This document shows positions 26,028 through 34,004 of a stretch of 51,572 bases of DNA, one piece after another. A program made the position numbers and the translations under genes. The notes under the pieces are model-generated. The model made no database searches. It worked only from the letters and a program-made list of their open reading frames with translations, and had not been told where the DNA came from. Source of the DNA: an uncultured Hungatella sp. (GTDB lineage: Bacteria; Bacillota; Clostridia; Lachnospirales; Lachnospiraceae); contig CAJUEJ010000028.1 in NCBI GenBank assembly GCA_910585435.1, positions 1 to 51,572 of the forward strand, written 5' to 3'. How positions within the stretch are numbered: the first letter of the stretch is position 1; the number at the start of each line of letters is the position of its first letter.

Positions 26028-26453
26028 TTATTTTCCGTACTTTTCTTCACAGTACAGGCAGCGGTAAGTCTCGGTCTTCTCGTCAGAAAGGCAGAAAATA
26101 TCTGGAAGCTCCTGCTCGATGGAGGTGATGCAGCGGGGATTCTTGCAGTGGATCACATTGGTAATCCTCTTGGGAAGCTTTAAAGCCTTTTTTTCCACAA
26201 TCTTATTGTCCTGAATAATATTGACTGTGATATTGTGATCAATATAGCCCAGGACCTCCAGATCCAGGTTGTCCAGATCCCCTTCGATTTTGATAATATC
26301 CTTCCGGCCCATCTTGTTGCTTTTGGCATTTTTAATAATGGCTACCTGGCATTCTAACTTGTCCAGGCCCAGATGGTAGTAGATGTCCAAGCTTTTCCCT
26401 GCCTGGATATGGTCCAGTACAATCCCTTCTTTTAATCCGCTGATATTTAACAT
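26028..26453 (-). CDS. pyrI: Aspartate carbamoyltransferase regulatory subunit
   Basis: The protein has 141 residues. It is the nucleotide-binding regulatory chain that joins PyrB trimers into the allosteric holoenzyme. The N-terminal allosteric domain includes IVLDHIQAGKSLDI, the conserved effector-binding start. The C-terminal zinc domain has C103-x4-C108 and C132-x2-C135 intact, needed for contact with PyrB. It overlaps the end of pyrB by 7 bases, so the two are translationally coupled. Confidence 0.96.
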   Translation of the reverse strand: MLNISGLKEGIVLDHIQAGKSLDIYYHLGLDKLECQVAIIKNAKSNKMGRKDIIKIEGDLDNLDLEVLGYIDHNITVNIIQDNKIVEKKALKLPKRITNVIHCKNPRCITSIEQELPDIFCLSDEKTETYRCLYCEEKYGK

Positions 26454-27370
26454 GGTTTTTCCACCTCCAATAATGTCATAATCAGGGCCATCCGCACATA
26501 CACTCCATATTGAACCTGACGGAAATAGGCGGCCCGGGGGTCACTGTCCACTTCCACGGAGATCTCATTGACTCTGGGCAGCGGATGAAGGACAAACATC
26601 TTTTCCCTGGCAAGCTTCATCTTGGCCTTGTCCAGAATATAGCAGTCCTTTAAGCGGATATAGTCCTCCTCATTGAAGAACCGTTCCTTCTGCACCCGGG
26701 TCATATAAAGGATATCCAGCTCCGGCATAGCCTGGTCCAGGTTCCCTACTTCCTTAAACTCCACATTGTTTGCCTTCAGTACATCCTCGCGGATATATTC
26801 CGGTACCTGCAGCTCCGGCGGGGAGATGAGGACGAAGCGAATATCCGGATAACGGACCAGGGCGTTGATGAGAGAGTGAACCGTACGGCCGAATTTCAAA
26901 TCACCGCACAGGCCTACAGTCATTCCATGGAGCCGCCCCAGAAGGGAACGGATCGTCATAAGATCTGTCAGCGTCTGGGTAGGGTGCTGATGCCCGCCGT
27001 CGCCTGCGTTGATCACCGGGATGGAGGAATGGCTGGCAGCTACAAGCGGCGCCCCCTCCTTGGGATGCCTCATGGCACAGATATCTGCATAGCAGGAAAT
27101 GATACGGATGGTATCCGCCACGCTTTCGCCCTTGGCGGCAGAGCTGGAATCCGCAGAAGAAAAGCCAAGAACACTTCCGCCTAAACTTAACATGGCGGAT
27201 TCAAAACTCAGACGAGTTCGGGTGCTTGGCTCATAAAATAAGGTTGCTATCTTTTTGCCGTCACATACGTGAGCGTATTTGGGAAGATGATGCTCAATAT
27301 CAGAAGCTAAGTCCAATAACTGAGAGGTCTCTTCGACTGAGAAGTCTAGCGGATTTAACAGGTGTCTCAT
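26447..27370 (-). CDS. pyrB: Aspartate carbamoyltransferase catalytic subunit
   Basis: The protein has 307 residues. It catalyses carbamoyl phosphate + L-aspartate to N-carbamoyl-aspartate, the committed step of pyrimidine synthesis. The carbamoyl-phosphate loop FYEPSTRTR is at residues 45-53 and the catalytic lysine loop AAKGES at about 79-83. AGDGGHQHPTQTLTDL and a final MFVLHPLPRVNEI complete the active site. The start is placed at ATG 27370, which has AAGGAG 6 bases upstream; a TTG 18 bases earlier would overlap that site. The upstream region has a minus-strand TATAAT at 27434-27439 but no good -35, so the promoter is uncertain. No attenuator hairpin with a T-run was seen. Confidence 0.97.
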   Translation of the reverse strand: MRHLLNPLDFSVEETSQLLDLASDIEHHLPKYAHVCDGKKIATLFYEPSTRTRLSFESAMLSLGGSVLGFSSADSSSAAKGESVADTIRIISCYADICAMRHPKEGAPLVAASHSSIPVINAGDGGHQHPTQTLTDLMTIRSLLGRLHGMTVGLCGDLKFGRTVHSLINALVRYPDIRFVLISPPELQVPEYIREDVLKANNVEFKEVGNLDQAMPELDILYMTRVQKERFFNEEDYIRLKDCYILDKAKMKLAREKMFVLHPLPRVNEISVEVDSDPRAAYFRQVQYGVYVRMALIMTLLEVEKPC

Positions 27371-27477
27371 GGTTTTCTCCTTTTTCAAATGTTCGTTGCC
27401 CAGACAGGTTTATAATCTGGCATTTCGCTTTTTATTATATCGGATCTTTTAAAAATATGCTACTTATTTCTTGGGCG

Positions 27478-27503
27478 TTAAGGAAACTTTAAGGAACTTT
27501 AAG
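27478..27503. promoter_or_regulatory. Three phased TTAAG direct repeats upstream of the ABC operon
   Basis: TTAAG occurs at 27478-27482, 27489-27493 and 27499-27503, at 11- and 10-base steps, just before the -35 box. Direct repeats on one face of the helix upstream of a promoter are typical of OmpR/PhoB-type response regulator binding sites. Confidence 0.45.
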
Positions 27504-27513
27504 AATAAAAAGC

Positions 27514-27542
27514 AGGACAATAAAGGATATGTGGTGTAAGAT
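27514..27542 (+). promoter_or_regulatory. Candidate promoter of the MacB-like ABC operon
   Basis: AGGACA (27514-27519) and TAAGAT (27537-27542) are 17 bases apart, 44 bases before the GTG start. Each box has four of six consensus bases, consistent with an activator-dependent promoter behind the TTAAG repeats. Confidence 0.45.
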
Positions 27543-27586
27543 ATATAAGGATAAAATTACATTAATTGCCAGGAGGAATTCTTTAA

Positions 27587-28414
27587 GTGCCATCGATTCC
27601 TATCATTGAAGTGAAAAATTTGTATAAGATATATAAGGTTGGCGATACCAAGGTTCATGCCCTGGACGGTGTGGATTTTTCTATTTACAAGGGGGAGTTC
27701 TGCGCCATCGTAGGCCCTTCCGGTTCAGGGAAATCCACCCTGCTGAATATGCTTGCCGGACTGGAAAAGCCCAGCAAGGGAGAGATTGTCATTGACAAGA
27801 TACATATAGAGCATATGACAGAGAACCAGCTGGTGGAATTCAGGCGAAAGCGGGTGGGCTTTATCTTTCAGTCCTACAATCTGTTAAAGACCCTGAATGC
27901 GGTGGAGAATGTGGCCCTTCCCCTGTCATTCCGCGGGGTTCCCAAAAAGAAGCGCAATGCCGTAGCCGCAGAGTATTTAAAGCTGGTAGGCCTGGAGAAG
28001 CAGATGAAGCATATGGCCAATGCCATGTCCGGCGGACAGCAGCAGAGGGTGGGCATCGCCAGGGCGCTGGCGGTAAATCCCCGGATTATATTTGCAGATG
28101 AGCCTACCGGAAATCTGGATTCCAGGACCACCATGGAGATTTTAAAGCTGATGCGCCGGATCGTCAGGGAACAGCAGCAGACCCTGGTGATGGTAACCCA
28201 CGACAACCATCTGGCGTCCTATGCGGACAGGCTTTTCCATATTGTGGACGGAAAGATATTTAAAATAGAAGAAATGCACCATGCGGATGATGATTTGGAG
28301 GAGACAGAGAATGAAAAAGAAAGTAAAAACAGCAATAATCCTGATAATGGCGGTGGTGCTGACAGTGACAGCCCTTCCCCTGACCATGCTGACAGCTATG
28401 GCGCTGCCGTCTGA
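27587..28414 (+). CDS. MacB/LolD-type ABC transporter ATPase
   Basis: The protein has 275 residues. Walker A is GPSGSGKST (43-51), the signature is MSGGQQQRVGIA (about 146), Walker B is IIFADEPTGNLDS (about 166) and the H-loop is MVTHD. These place it among MacB/LolD-type ATPases that power FtsX-fold permeases in export or mechanotransmission rather than import. A charged ~45-residue tail (after about 230) is unusual for the family. Translation starts at GTG 27587 with AGGAGG 10 bases upstream. The next gene begins inside this one, 104 bases before its stop in another frame, so part of the tail may exist to carry that start. Confidence 0.93.
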   Translation: MPSIPIIEVKNLYKIYKVGDTKVHALDGVDFSIYKGEFCAIVGPSGSGKSTLLNMLAGLEKPSKGEIVIDKIHIEHMTENQLVEFRRKRVGFIFQSYNLLKTLNAVENVALPLSFRGVPKKKRNAVAAEYLKLVGLEKQMKHMANAMSGGQQQRVGIARALAVNPRIIFADEPTGNLDSRTTMEILKLMRRIVREQQQTLVMVTHDNHLASYADRLFHIVDGKIFKIEEMHHADDDLEETENEKESKNSNNPDNGGGADSDSPSPDHADSYGAAV

Positions 28415-30155
28415 CGAGACCCCTAATCTGGTTGTAAAATCAATTCCCCGGGGCAAAATCGGCAGAAGCATGAATATTACATTCTCTATAAGAAATGATT
28501 CCGGTACACCCTGGGAGGATGTATACGTCGCTATTGAGGACAATTATTATTCTATTATTGAACCGGGAACAGAACAGTTGGACTATGTATTTCCCTTTGA
28601 GATTACAGACAGTACCTTTAAACCCAAGTATGTAGGAAAAGTGCCGGCCCAAAGCGCAGATAATTCAACCAACAATGTAAAAAGCGTGTCTTTGTCTGCC
28701 AGAGTCCGCAACGATCTGTCAGAAGGATATTATTCGGTTCCCATTGAAGTGCTTTTAGGGAAGGACGGCCAGAACGGAAGATGGTCTATCGGCTATGTGA
28801 ATATCTGGGTCACCAAGCCTACCTCCGGTACAGATGACGACGATGATCCGGACAAACAGATCGGCTTCGTCCTGGGAGAGGGACAGTCTACCCCCTACGG
28901 CATATATCCCAATGTACTGGATTTTTCCGTCAATATGCGCAATTCCGGCTTATCCGATGCCAGGGATGTGACGGTCAGCATGGTGTTAAGCAAGGATTCC
29001 GCCGAGTTTCCCTTTGAGATCAATGACGGCAACTATGACAGGACCTTCGAGACCGTGGCGGCAGGGGCCGTGGTACAGCTGCCCTACAGCATGGCTGTCC
29101 GGTCTGAAACCTACAGCGGATATTATCCGCTGAAATTTAATATTACATACAGGGAGACAGCCACCGGCGATTTGAAAACCGAGGAAGATACCTTCTGGGT
29201 GCGCATAAAGAACAAAGAGAAGGAAGATGCGTCCGGTGATTTCAATGCCAATGACAGGACAAAGGCCAGGATCGTGGTGGACAGCTTTGAGACTGTTCCA
29301 AAGGATATTATTGCGGGAGAACCGTTTCTTCTGATTCTGCGGATGAAGAATGCGTCCTCCAACATCGCGGCAAGCAACATCATGTTCTCCCTGGAATCTG
29401 AAAAGATTTCGGAGAGCGCTGTGTTTACCACAGAGTCCGGATCCTCTTCCGTGGTAGTCAACTCCATGGCGGCAGGGGAAGTGACGGAGATAAAGATCAA
29501 CATGCTCTCCAAGGCAGGCATCGATCAGCGCTCCTATGCGCTGAAGATCAAGGAGACCTATGACAGCCCGGAATTTAAAAATGCTTCTGAGGAGGTGTCT
29601 ATTGACATCCCCATCAGGCAGATTGCCAAGTTGAATACAGGCACCATTGAAGTGATGCCGGACAGCATTAATGTAGGATCGGAAAGCAATATTATGTTTC
29701 CCATCAACAACACGGGAAAGGTGATTCTCTACAATGTGATGGTGAAATTTGAGGCGGATTCCATCGCCCCCTCAGAAAACTATGTAGGCAATATTAAACC
29801 AGGTGATACAGGCAATGTGGACGCCATGGTAAACGGCATTGCAGCCACTATGGATGAGGGGAAAGTGAAGATTATCATAACCTATGAGGATGAAAACGGC
29901 GAGGTTCAGGATCCAGTGGAAAAGGAGCTGTCTCTCTATGTGACAGAGATGGCGGAAGAGGATTTCGGGGATATGGATGCATCTATGTTTGAGGATATTC
30001 CCATGGAGCCTGCCTCTCCTCTGCAGAAATATTTAAAGATTATTCTTCCCCTGGGGGCAGTAGCGGCAGTGGCTGTGGTGGTTGTGGTTGTGATGATAAT
30101 CAGAAAGAAAAAGAAGGCTGCCAAAGAAGAGGATATAGACGATGAGATTTCTTGA
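28311..30155 (+). CDS. Membrane-anchored ectodomain protein with CARDB-like repeats (COG1361-like)
   Basis: The protein has 614 residues. A signal peptide (VKTAIILIMAVVLTVTALPL) is followed by a large extracellular part. One transmembrane helix lies near the end (ILPLGAVAAVAVVVVVVMII), with a lysine-rich cytoplasmic tail. The ectodomain has at least three similar beta-rich modules with motifs such as NITFSIRNDSGTPWEDV, DFSVNMRNSGLSDARDVTV and NIMFPINNTGKVILYNV, resembling CARDB/COG1361 S-layer-like domains. ATG 28311 is chosen for the TTGGAGGAG site 7 bases upstream. It overlaps the ATPase by 104 bases and the permease by 14, so all three are one unit. It may act as the extracellular partner of the permease; this is inference. 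Ligand unknown. Confidence 0.82.
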   Translation: MKKKVKTAIILIMAVVLTVTALPLTMLTAMALPSDETPNLVVKSIPRGKIGRSMNITFSIRNDSGTPWEDVYVAIEDNYYSIIEPGTEQLDYVFPFEITDSTFKPKYVGKVPAQSADNSTNNVKSVSLSARVRNDLSEGYYSVPIEVLLGKDGQNGRWSIGYVNIWVTKPTSGTDDDDDPDKQIGFVLGEGQSTPYGIYPNVLDFSVNMRNSGLSDARDVTVSMVLSKDSAEFPFEINDGNYDRTFETVAAGAVVQLPYSMAVRSETYSGYYPLKFNITYRETATGDLKTEEDTFWVRIKNKEKEDASGDFNANDRTKARIVVDSFETVPKDIIAGEPFLLILRMKNASSNIAASNIMFSLESEKISESAVFTTESGSSSVVVNSMAAGEVTEIKINMLSKAGIDQRSYALKIKETYDSPEFKNASEEVSIDIPIRQIAKLNTGTIEVMPDSINVGSESNIMFPINNTGKVILYNVMVKFEADSIAPSENYVGNIKPGDTGNVDAMVNGIAATMDEGKVKIIITYEDENGEVQDPVEKELSLYVTEMAEEDFGDMDASMFEDIPMEPASPLQKYLKIILPLGAVAAVAVVVVVVMIIRKKKKAAKEEDIDDEIS

Positions 30156-31518
30156 TTTACTTGGAATGAGCATCAACAACCTGAGAAGAAGGAAGCTTCG
30201 GACCGCCCTGACCGTGTTGGGAGTCATCATCGGCACGGCCTCTGTGGTGGTGATGGTATCCTTAGGGATCGGATTAAACGGTCTGATGATGGAGATGTAT
30301 TCTTCCTATGGAAGCATGACATCGATCGATATATACAGCGGAGGTGGAAGATACTACGCCTCCTCCAGCTCGGGAAGCTCCGGCAGCGAGGAGGAACAGT
30401 ATATTACAGATGATACCATCGAGCAGTTCAAACGGCTGGAGCATGTGAAAACAGCGTCCCCTATTCTCCAGACAGATATTATCTTAAAGCAGGGGCTATA
30501 TGAGGCCGGGGTCAATATTGAAGGGGTATCCAGAGAATATTTGGAGGACATTCCCCTGGGCCAGGGAGCGCTTCCGGATCCGGGAAGTGATGAACTGAAA
30601 TTCATCTATGGAAACGGCATTATCCGCTGGTTCTCCAACAGCAAAACCGGGGAGGGCTTCTGGGAAATCGGGGAGATGCCTCCGGTGGACTACATGAATA
30701 AGCCTATGTTTGTGATCTTTGATACCAGCGCCTATTATCAGTCCAGATACCCTGGCGGATCAGACGGAGGAAATACGGTAAAGCCGCCGAAGAAATATAT
30801 GATCGAGGCGGCAGGCGTGGTAGAAGGCGGGGTGGATGATTACAACAACTATACCTACTCTGTCTATGCGGAGATCGAGGCTTTAAAGGCACAGCTGAAA
30901 CGAATCTACAGGAAGAATCCTATCCCCGGGCAGCCTACCAACAAAAAAGGAAAGCCTTACCCCTATTTTATCTATAACCGGGCAGTGGTCTTCGTGGATG
31001 ATACCGCCAACGTGACGACTGTCCAGCAGATGATCACAGACATGGGGTTCCAGGCCAACAGCCAGATGGAGTGGATCGAACAGTCCCAGCAGACCTATGA
31101 TATTATCCAGCTGGTGCTGGGGGGGATCGGGGCGGTCTCTCTGTTTGTGGCGGCTATCGGCATTGCCAACACCATGATGATGTCCATCTATGAGAGAACC
31201 AAGGAAATCGGGGTTATCAAGGTATTAGGCTGTGACTTAAGGAATATCCGCAACATGTTCCTTCTGGAATCTGGTTTCATCGGGTTTTTAGGCGGAGTGA
31301 TTGGGGTTGTTATCAGCTACGGCCTTGGATTTATCATGAATAATTTTCTGGGAATTGCGCAGGCTATGACTGGGATGGACGGAGATATTTCCAGGATCCC
31401 TGTCTGGCTTAGCGGTGCAGCCATTATCTTTGCCATATTTGTAGGCATGGTGGCAGGATTTTTCCCGTCCTTAAGAGCGATGCATTTAAGTCCTCTGGCA
31501 GCTATTCGAAACGAATAA
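30142..31518 (+). CDS. MacB-like ABC transporter permease (FtsX fold)
   Basis: The protein has 458 residues. The N-terminal helix (RKLRTALTVLGVIIGTASVV) is followed by a large extracellular MacB_PCD domain (about 50-320) with serine/glycine-rich and tyrosine-rich loops. Three C-terminal helices form the FtsX core (GGIGAVSLFVAAIGIANTMM, ERTKEIGVIKVLGC coupling helix, final FPSLRAMHLSPLAAIRNE). This is the classic MacB topology, with four helices. It overlaps the ectodomain gene by 14 bases. With the ATPase it should form a mechanotransmission or export complex. The substrate is unknown; bacteriocin/peptide defence and cell-envelope roles are both common. Confidence 0.92.
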   Translation: MRFLDLLGMSINNLRRRKLRTALTVLGVIIGTASVVVMVSLGIGLNGLMMEMYSSYGSMTSIDIYSGGGRYYASSSSGSSGSEEEQYITDDTIEQFKRLEHVKTASPILQTDIILKQGLYEAGVNIEGVSREYLEDIPLGQGALPDPGSDELKFIYGNGIIRWFSNSKTGEGFWEIGEMPPVDYMNKPMFVIFDTSAYYQSRYPGGSDGGNTVKPPKKYMIEAAGVVEGGVDDYNNYTYSVYAEIEALKAQLKRIYRKNPIPGQPTNKKGKPYPYFIYNRAVVFVDDTANVTTVQQMITDMGFQANSQMEWIEQSQQTYDIIQLVLGGIGAVSLFVAAIGIANTMMMSIYERTKEIGVIKVLGCDLRNIRNMFLLESGFIGFLGGVIGVVISYGLGFIMNNFLGIAQAMTGMDGDISRIPVWLSGAAIIFAIFVGMVAGFFPSLRAMHLSPLAAIRNE

Positions 31519-31604
31519 TAAAAAGTCAGAATGAATAAAGCAGGCGGCGAAATATCACTGAAAAAGTGCGTTTCATCACACACTGTGGAATATAAGGAAA
31601 TCTA

Positions 31605-31613
31605 TGGTATAAT
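31605..31613 (+). promoter_or_regulatory. Extended -10 promoter of the LytTR two-component operon
   Basis: TGGTATAAT is an extended -10 (TGn plus a perfect TATAAT at 31608-31613). The -35 region (GTGGAA, 31585-31590) is poor, as is usual for such promoters. It lies 130 bases before the response regulator start. Confidence 0.55.
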
Positions 31614-31742
31614 TTCGGCAGAGATTGTGCCGGCGCCGGCTATATCTTTTTCCTTATGGATTTTCCTGAAAAGCAAATGACAAATATTTTTGCATTCCTC
31701 CCTGGCTGTATGTGTTTTTTTCAGTTCGGGGGGGTAAATCGC

Positions 31743-32492
31743 ATGAAAGGAAGGCAGAAGTTGTACCACATAGCTATTTGTGATGATGACGAGAGAGAGC
31801 TGGAGAATTTCCGGAATTTATTGAAAGCATACCGTATACAGAGACCGGAAGCAGATTTCTCAGTAAAAAGTTTTGTGAATCCTGACGATTTATTAAAAAA
31901 GGTTGAGGAAAGAGCATATGATCCCAACCTTTTATTTTTAGATATCTGCATGCCGGGCATGAAAGGAATTCAGGTTGCGGAGGAGCTGCTAAGGCTAAAC
32001 AGCCTGTGCAGGATTATTTTTATCACCAATTCAAAGGAATATGCGGTTGATGCTTTCAGGGTAGGAGCCATACACTATCTGATAAAACCGGTTTCAGAAA
32101 AAGAATTGTTCGCAGCTCTGGAACAATTTTTTTTAGGGTTGGAAAAAGAAAAGGAACGGTATCTGATCCTGAAGACCAAAGGGGCGGCCAGGAGAATCGC
32201 CCTGACACAGATTGTCTGCTGTGAGGCTCAGGGAAACTATCAGTGCCTGTACTTAAAAGACAAAAGCCAGCTGACTCTTCGCATGACTTTGTCAGGGCTG
32301 TTTGACATGGTGTCCTCCCACCCGGAATTTGTGAGAGTGGGGAGTGCGTATTTTGTAAATTTAGGGCATGTGGACAGTTTAAATGCCCAGGAAATGCATC
32401 TGGATATTGACAGGAGTATCCGGCTGCCGAGGGGAGCGTATTCTGTATTGAAAGAGCAATATCTTCGGTTTTACTGTGAGGAGGATGTATGA
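31743..32492 (+). CDS. LytTR-family response regulator
   Basis: The protein has 249 residues. The receiver domain (about 8-125) has acidic residues D14-D16, phosphoacceptor D67 (LLFLDICMPG) and K115 (HYLIKPVSEKE). A LytTR DNA-binding domain follows (about 145-245; VCCEAQGNYQCLYL, FVRVGSAYFVNLGHVDSL). Such AgrA/VirR-type regulators bind direct repeats and control virulence factors, bacteriocins or surface genes. The start at 31743 is preferred to an upstream frame extension because a purine-rich GGGGGGT lies just before it and the receiver begins there. Its stop overlaps the kinase start (ATGA). Possible targets are the flanking ABC and pilus operons (inference). Confidence 0.9.
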   Translation: MKGRQKLYHIAICDDDERELENFRNLLKAYRIQRPEADFSVKSFVNPDDLLKKVEERAYDPNLLFLDICMPGMKGIQVAEELLRLNSLCRIIFITNSKEYAVDAFRVGAIHYLIKPVSEKELFAALEQFFLGLEKEKERYLILKTKGAARRIALTQIVCCEAQGNYQCLYLKDKSQLTLRMTLSGLFDMVSSHPEFVRVGSAYFVNLGHVDSLNAQEMHLDIDRSIRLPRGAYSVLKEQYLRFYCEEDV

Positions 32493-33796
32493 TCTTAGGG
32501 ATTACGCCGCTTCTTTCAGTTGTCCGCAACATCATCCAGATCAGCGGCTTCTGCCTGATGTTTCTGCTTCTGGATAAGCCGCGTTTTTCATGGCAGAAAA
32601 CCATAACCGGATATTTTCTTTTCTGCGGTTTTATGAGCCTTGTAGGGATTGTGTGGGTGCTTACAGATGCGGCAAGCTATAAAAATTACTGTATTCAGGT
32701 GCTGTGCGCCAGCACGGCAGCTTTCTTTTTTCATATGAGCAGCATGAATCGGTTCCAGATCATCTACAACCTGTCTCTTCAGGTGTTTCTGTTTCTCTTT
32801 TTGCTGTATGTGGGAATAGGCGGGGCCCAGTTTTTCTTCAATGGAAATCCCTGGGCGGATATAGGAATACGGCTTGTGTGTATGGCCATAATGGCATCGG
32901 TCTATCTTCTGTGGATCAGGAATCCCTTTCAGGAGCTGATAAAGAATGTGAATATCCGGTGGAATAAGGCATGCGCTGTTTCTGTGGCAGGCGATCTGCT
33001 GATTATATACCAGGGCTCCCAGCCAACCATGGTATCTCTTCGAGAAGGCAGGGAACAGATTGTCTTTGTAAGCCTGTGCCTTTTGATGCTTCTCACCCAT
33101 CTGACCATGCTGACTACCCTTCATGAAATCCGGAAAGAGATGGAGGCAAGGCAGGAGATGGAGCTCATAAAGATAAGCAATGGCCTTCTGAAAAAGGAGC
33201 TTAAGCTGATGAAGCATTCTGTTGAGGAGAGCAGGCATATACGGCATGATGTCCGCCATCACAATCTGAATGTGACAGCCTATGCCAGGAAAGGAGATAT
33301 GGAGGGGCTTTTGCATTATCTCAAGGAATATGAGAAGGAGCGTGAGGAGGAAATACCTGTGATCCTGTGCGAGAATAGCGCTGTCAGCAATATTCTTACG
33401 GAATACGGGAAAAGGGCCAGAAAAGCAGGGATCAAGGTGTGTATGGACGTGTCTGTAGGACAGGACTGTTTTGTGCGGGAAACAGATTTCATCGCCATTC
33501 TGGGAAATGCCATGGAGAATGCGATTCACGGGTGTCTGAATTCTGAGAAGGAAGAGAAGGAAATCAGGGTTCGGATAAAGCCAAAGTACGAAAAGCTGGG
33601 GATTGGGATTGTCAATACGTGTACGGATACGGTGCAGTTTGAGGATGGAAAGCCAGTGGCCGGGCAGGGGCATGGGATCGGGGTTTTGAGCATTTTGAGA
33701 AGCGCAGAGCATTATGACGGGGAAGTGGATTTTAAGGCGGAGGACGGGATGTTTGTCCTCAGGATTCTTTTGAAGGCAGGCAGCGGGTTTTCGTGA
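32489..33796 (+). CDS. GHKL sensor histidine kinase (AgrC-like)
   Basis: The protein has 435 residues. The N-terminal half has about six hydrophobic transmembrane segments (residues about 5-215). A helical dimerisation segment holds the H-box SRHIRHDVRHHNLN (about 248-262). The GHKL ATPase domain has the N-box (ILGNAMENAIHGC) and the G-box (GQGHGIGVLSILRS). The architecture matches AgrC/ComD-like peptide-sensing kinases that partner with LytTR regulators. No signalling-peptide gene was found next to it. The ATGA overlap with the regulator indicates coupling. The coding end lies inside the terminator stem that closes the operon. Confidence 0.92.
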   Translation: MILGITPLLSVVRNIIQISGFCLMFLLLDKPRFSWQKTITGYFLFCGFMSLVGIVWVLTDAASYKNYCIQVLCASTAAFFFHMSSMNRFQIIYNLSLQVFLFLFLLYVGIGGAQFFFNGNPWADIGIRLVCMAIMASVYLLWIRNPFQELIKNVNIRWNKACAVSVAGDLLIIYQGSQPTMVSLREGREQIVFVSLCLLMLLTHLTMLTTLHEIRKEMEARQEMELIKISNGLLKKELKLMKHSVEESRHIRHDVRHHNLNVTAYARKGDMEGLLHYLKEYEKEREEEIPVILCENSAVSNILTEYGKRARKAGIKVCMDVSVGQDCFVRETDFIAILGNAMENAIHGCLNSEKEEKEIRVRIKPKYEKLGIGIVNTCTDTVQFEDGKPVAGQGHGIGVLSILRSAEHYDGEVDFKAEDGMFVLRILLKAGSGFS

Positions 33797-33826
33797 AAAG
33801 GACGGAAAACCTGCTGCCTGTTTTTC
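33777..33826 (+). terminator. Strong intrinsic terminator overlapping the kinase stop codon
   Basis: CAGGCAGCGGGTTTTC (33777-33792) pairs with GAAAACCTGCTGCCTG (33805-33820), 15 of 16 positions, and TTTTTC follows. This separates the two-component operon from the pilus operon. Confidence 0.85.
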
Positions 33827-33833
33827 TGCATAC

Positions 33834-33869
33834 GGATACAAACTGTCCCTGCAAAAGGGCAATGTATCC
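33834..33869 (+). promoter_or_regulatory. Structured element before the pilus operon
   Basis: GGATACA (33834-33840) pairs with TGTATCC (33863-33869), with an inner CCC/GGG pair. A -10-like TATAGT (33900-33905) lacks a clear -35. No match to the c-di-GMP-I or -II riboswitch consensus was seen here, although pilus operons of Clostridia often have one. Confidence 0.3.
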
Positions 33870-34004
33870 TGTGCAGGGGGAAAATGGAATTTGGTGTGGT
33901 ATAGTGGGGGAAACCATAGGATTTAGTTTTTGGGGAAATCGTGTAAGGCCCTCTCAGAGCTATGTTTTCGCTGATAGAAAAAGGGTTGATAAGGGAGTAA
34001 ATGG

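Noticed and set aside
32588..33862. 424-codon minus-strand frame antisense to the kinase
   Set aside because: It mirrors a well-supported kinase gene, has low-complexity composition and runs across the terminator.
33827..34004. c-di-GMP riboswitch before the pilus operon
   Set aside because: No match to the conserved cores of class I or II was found by eye.
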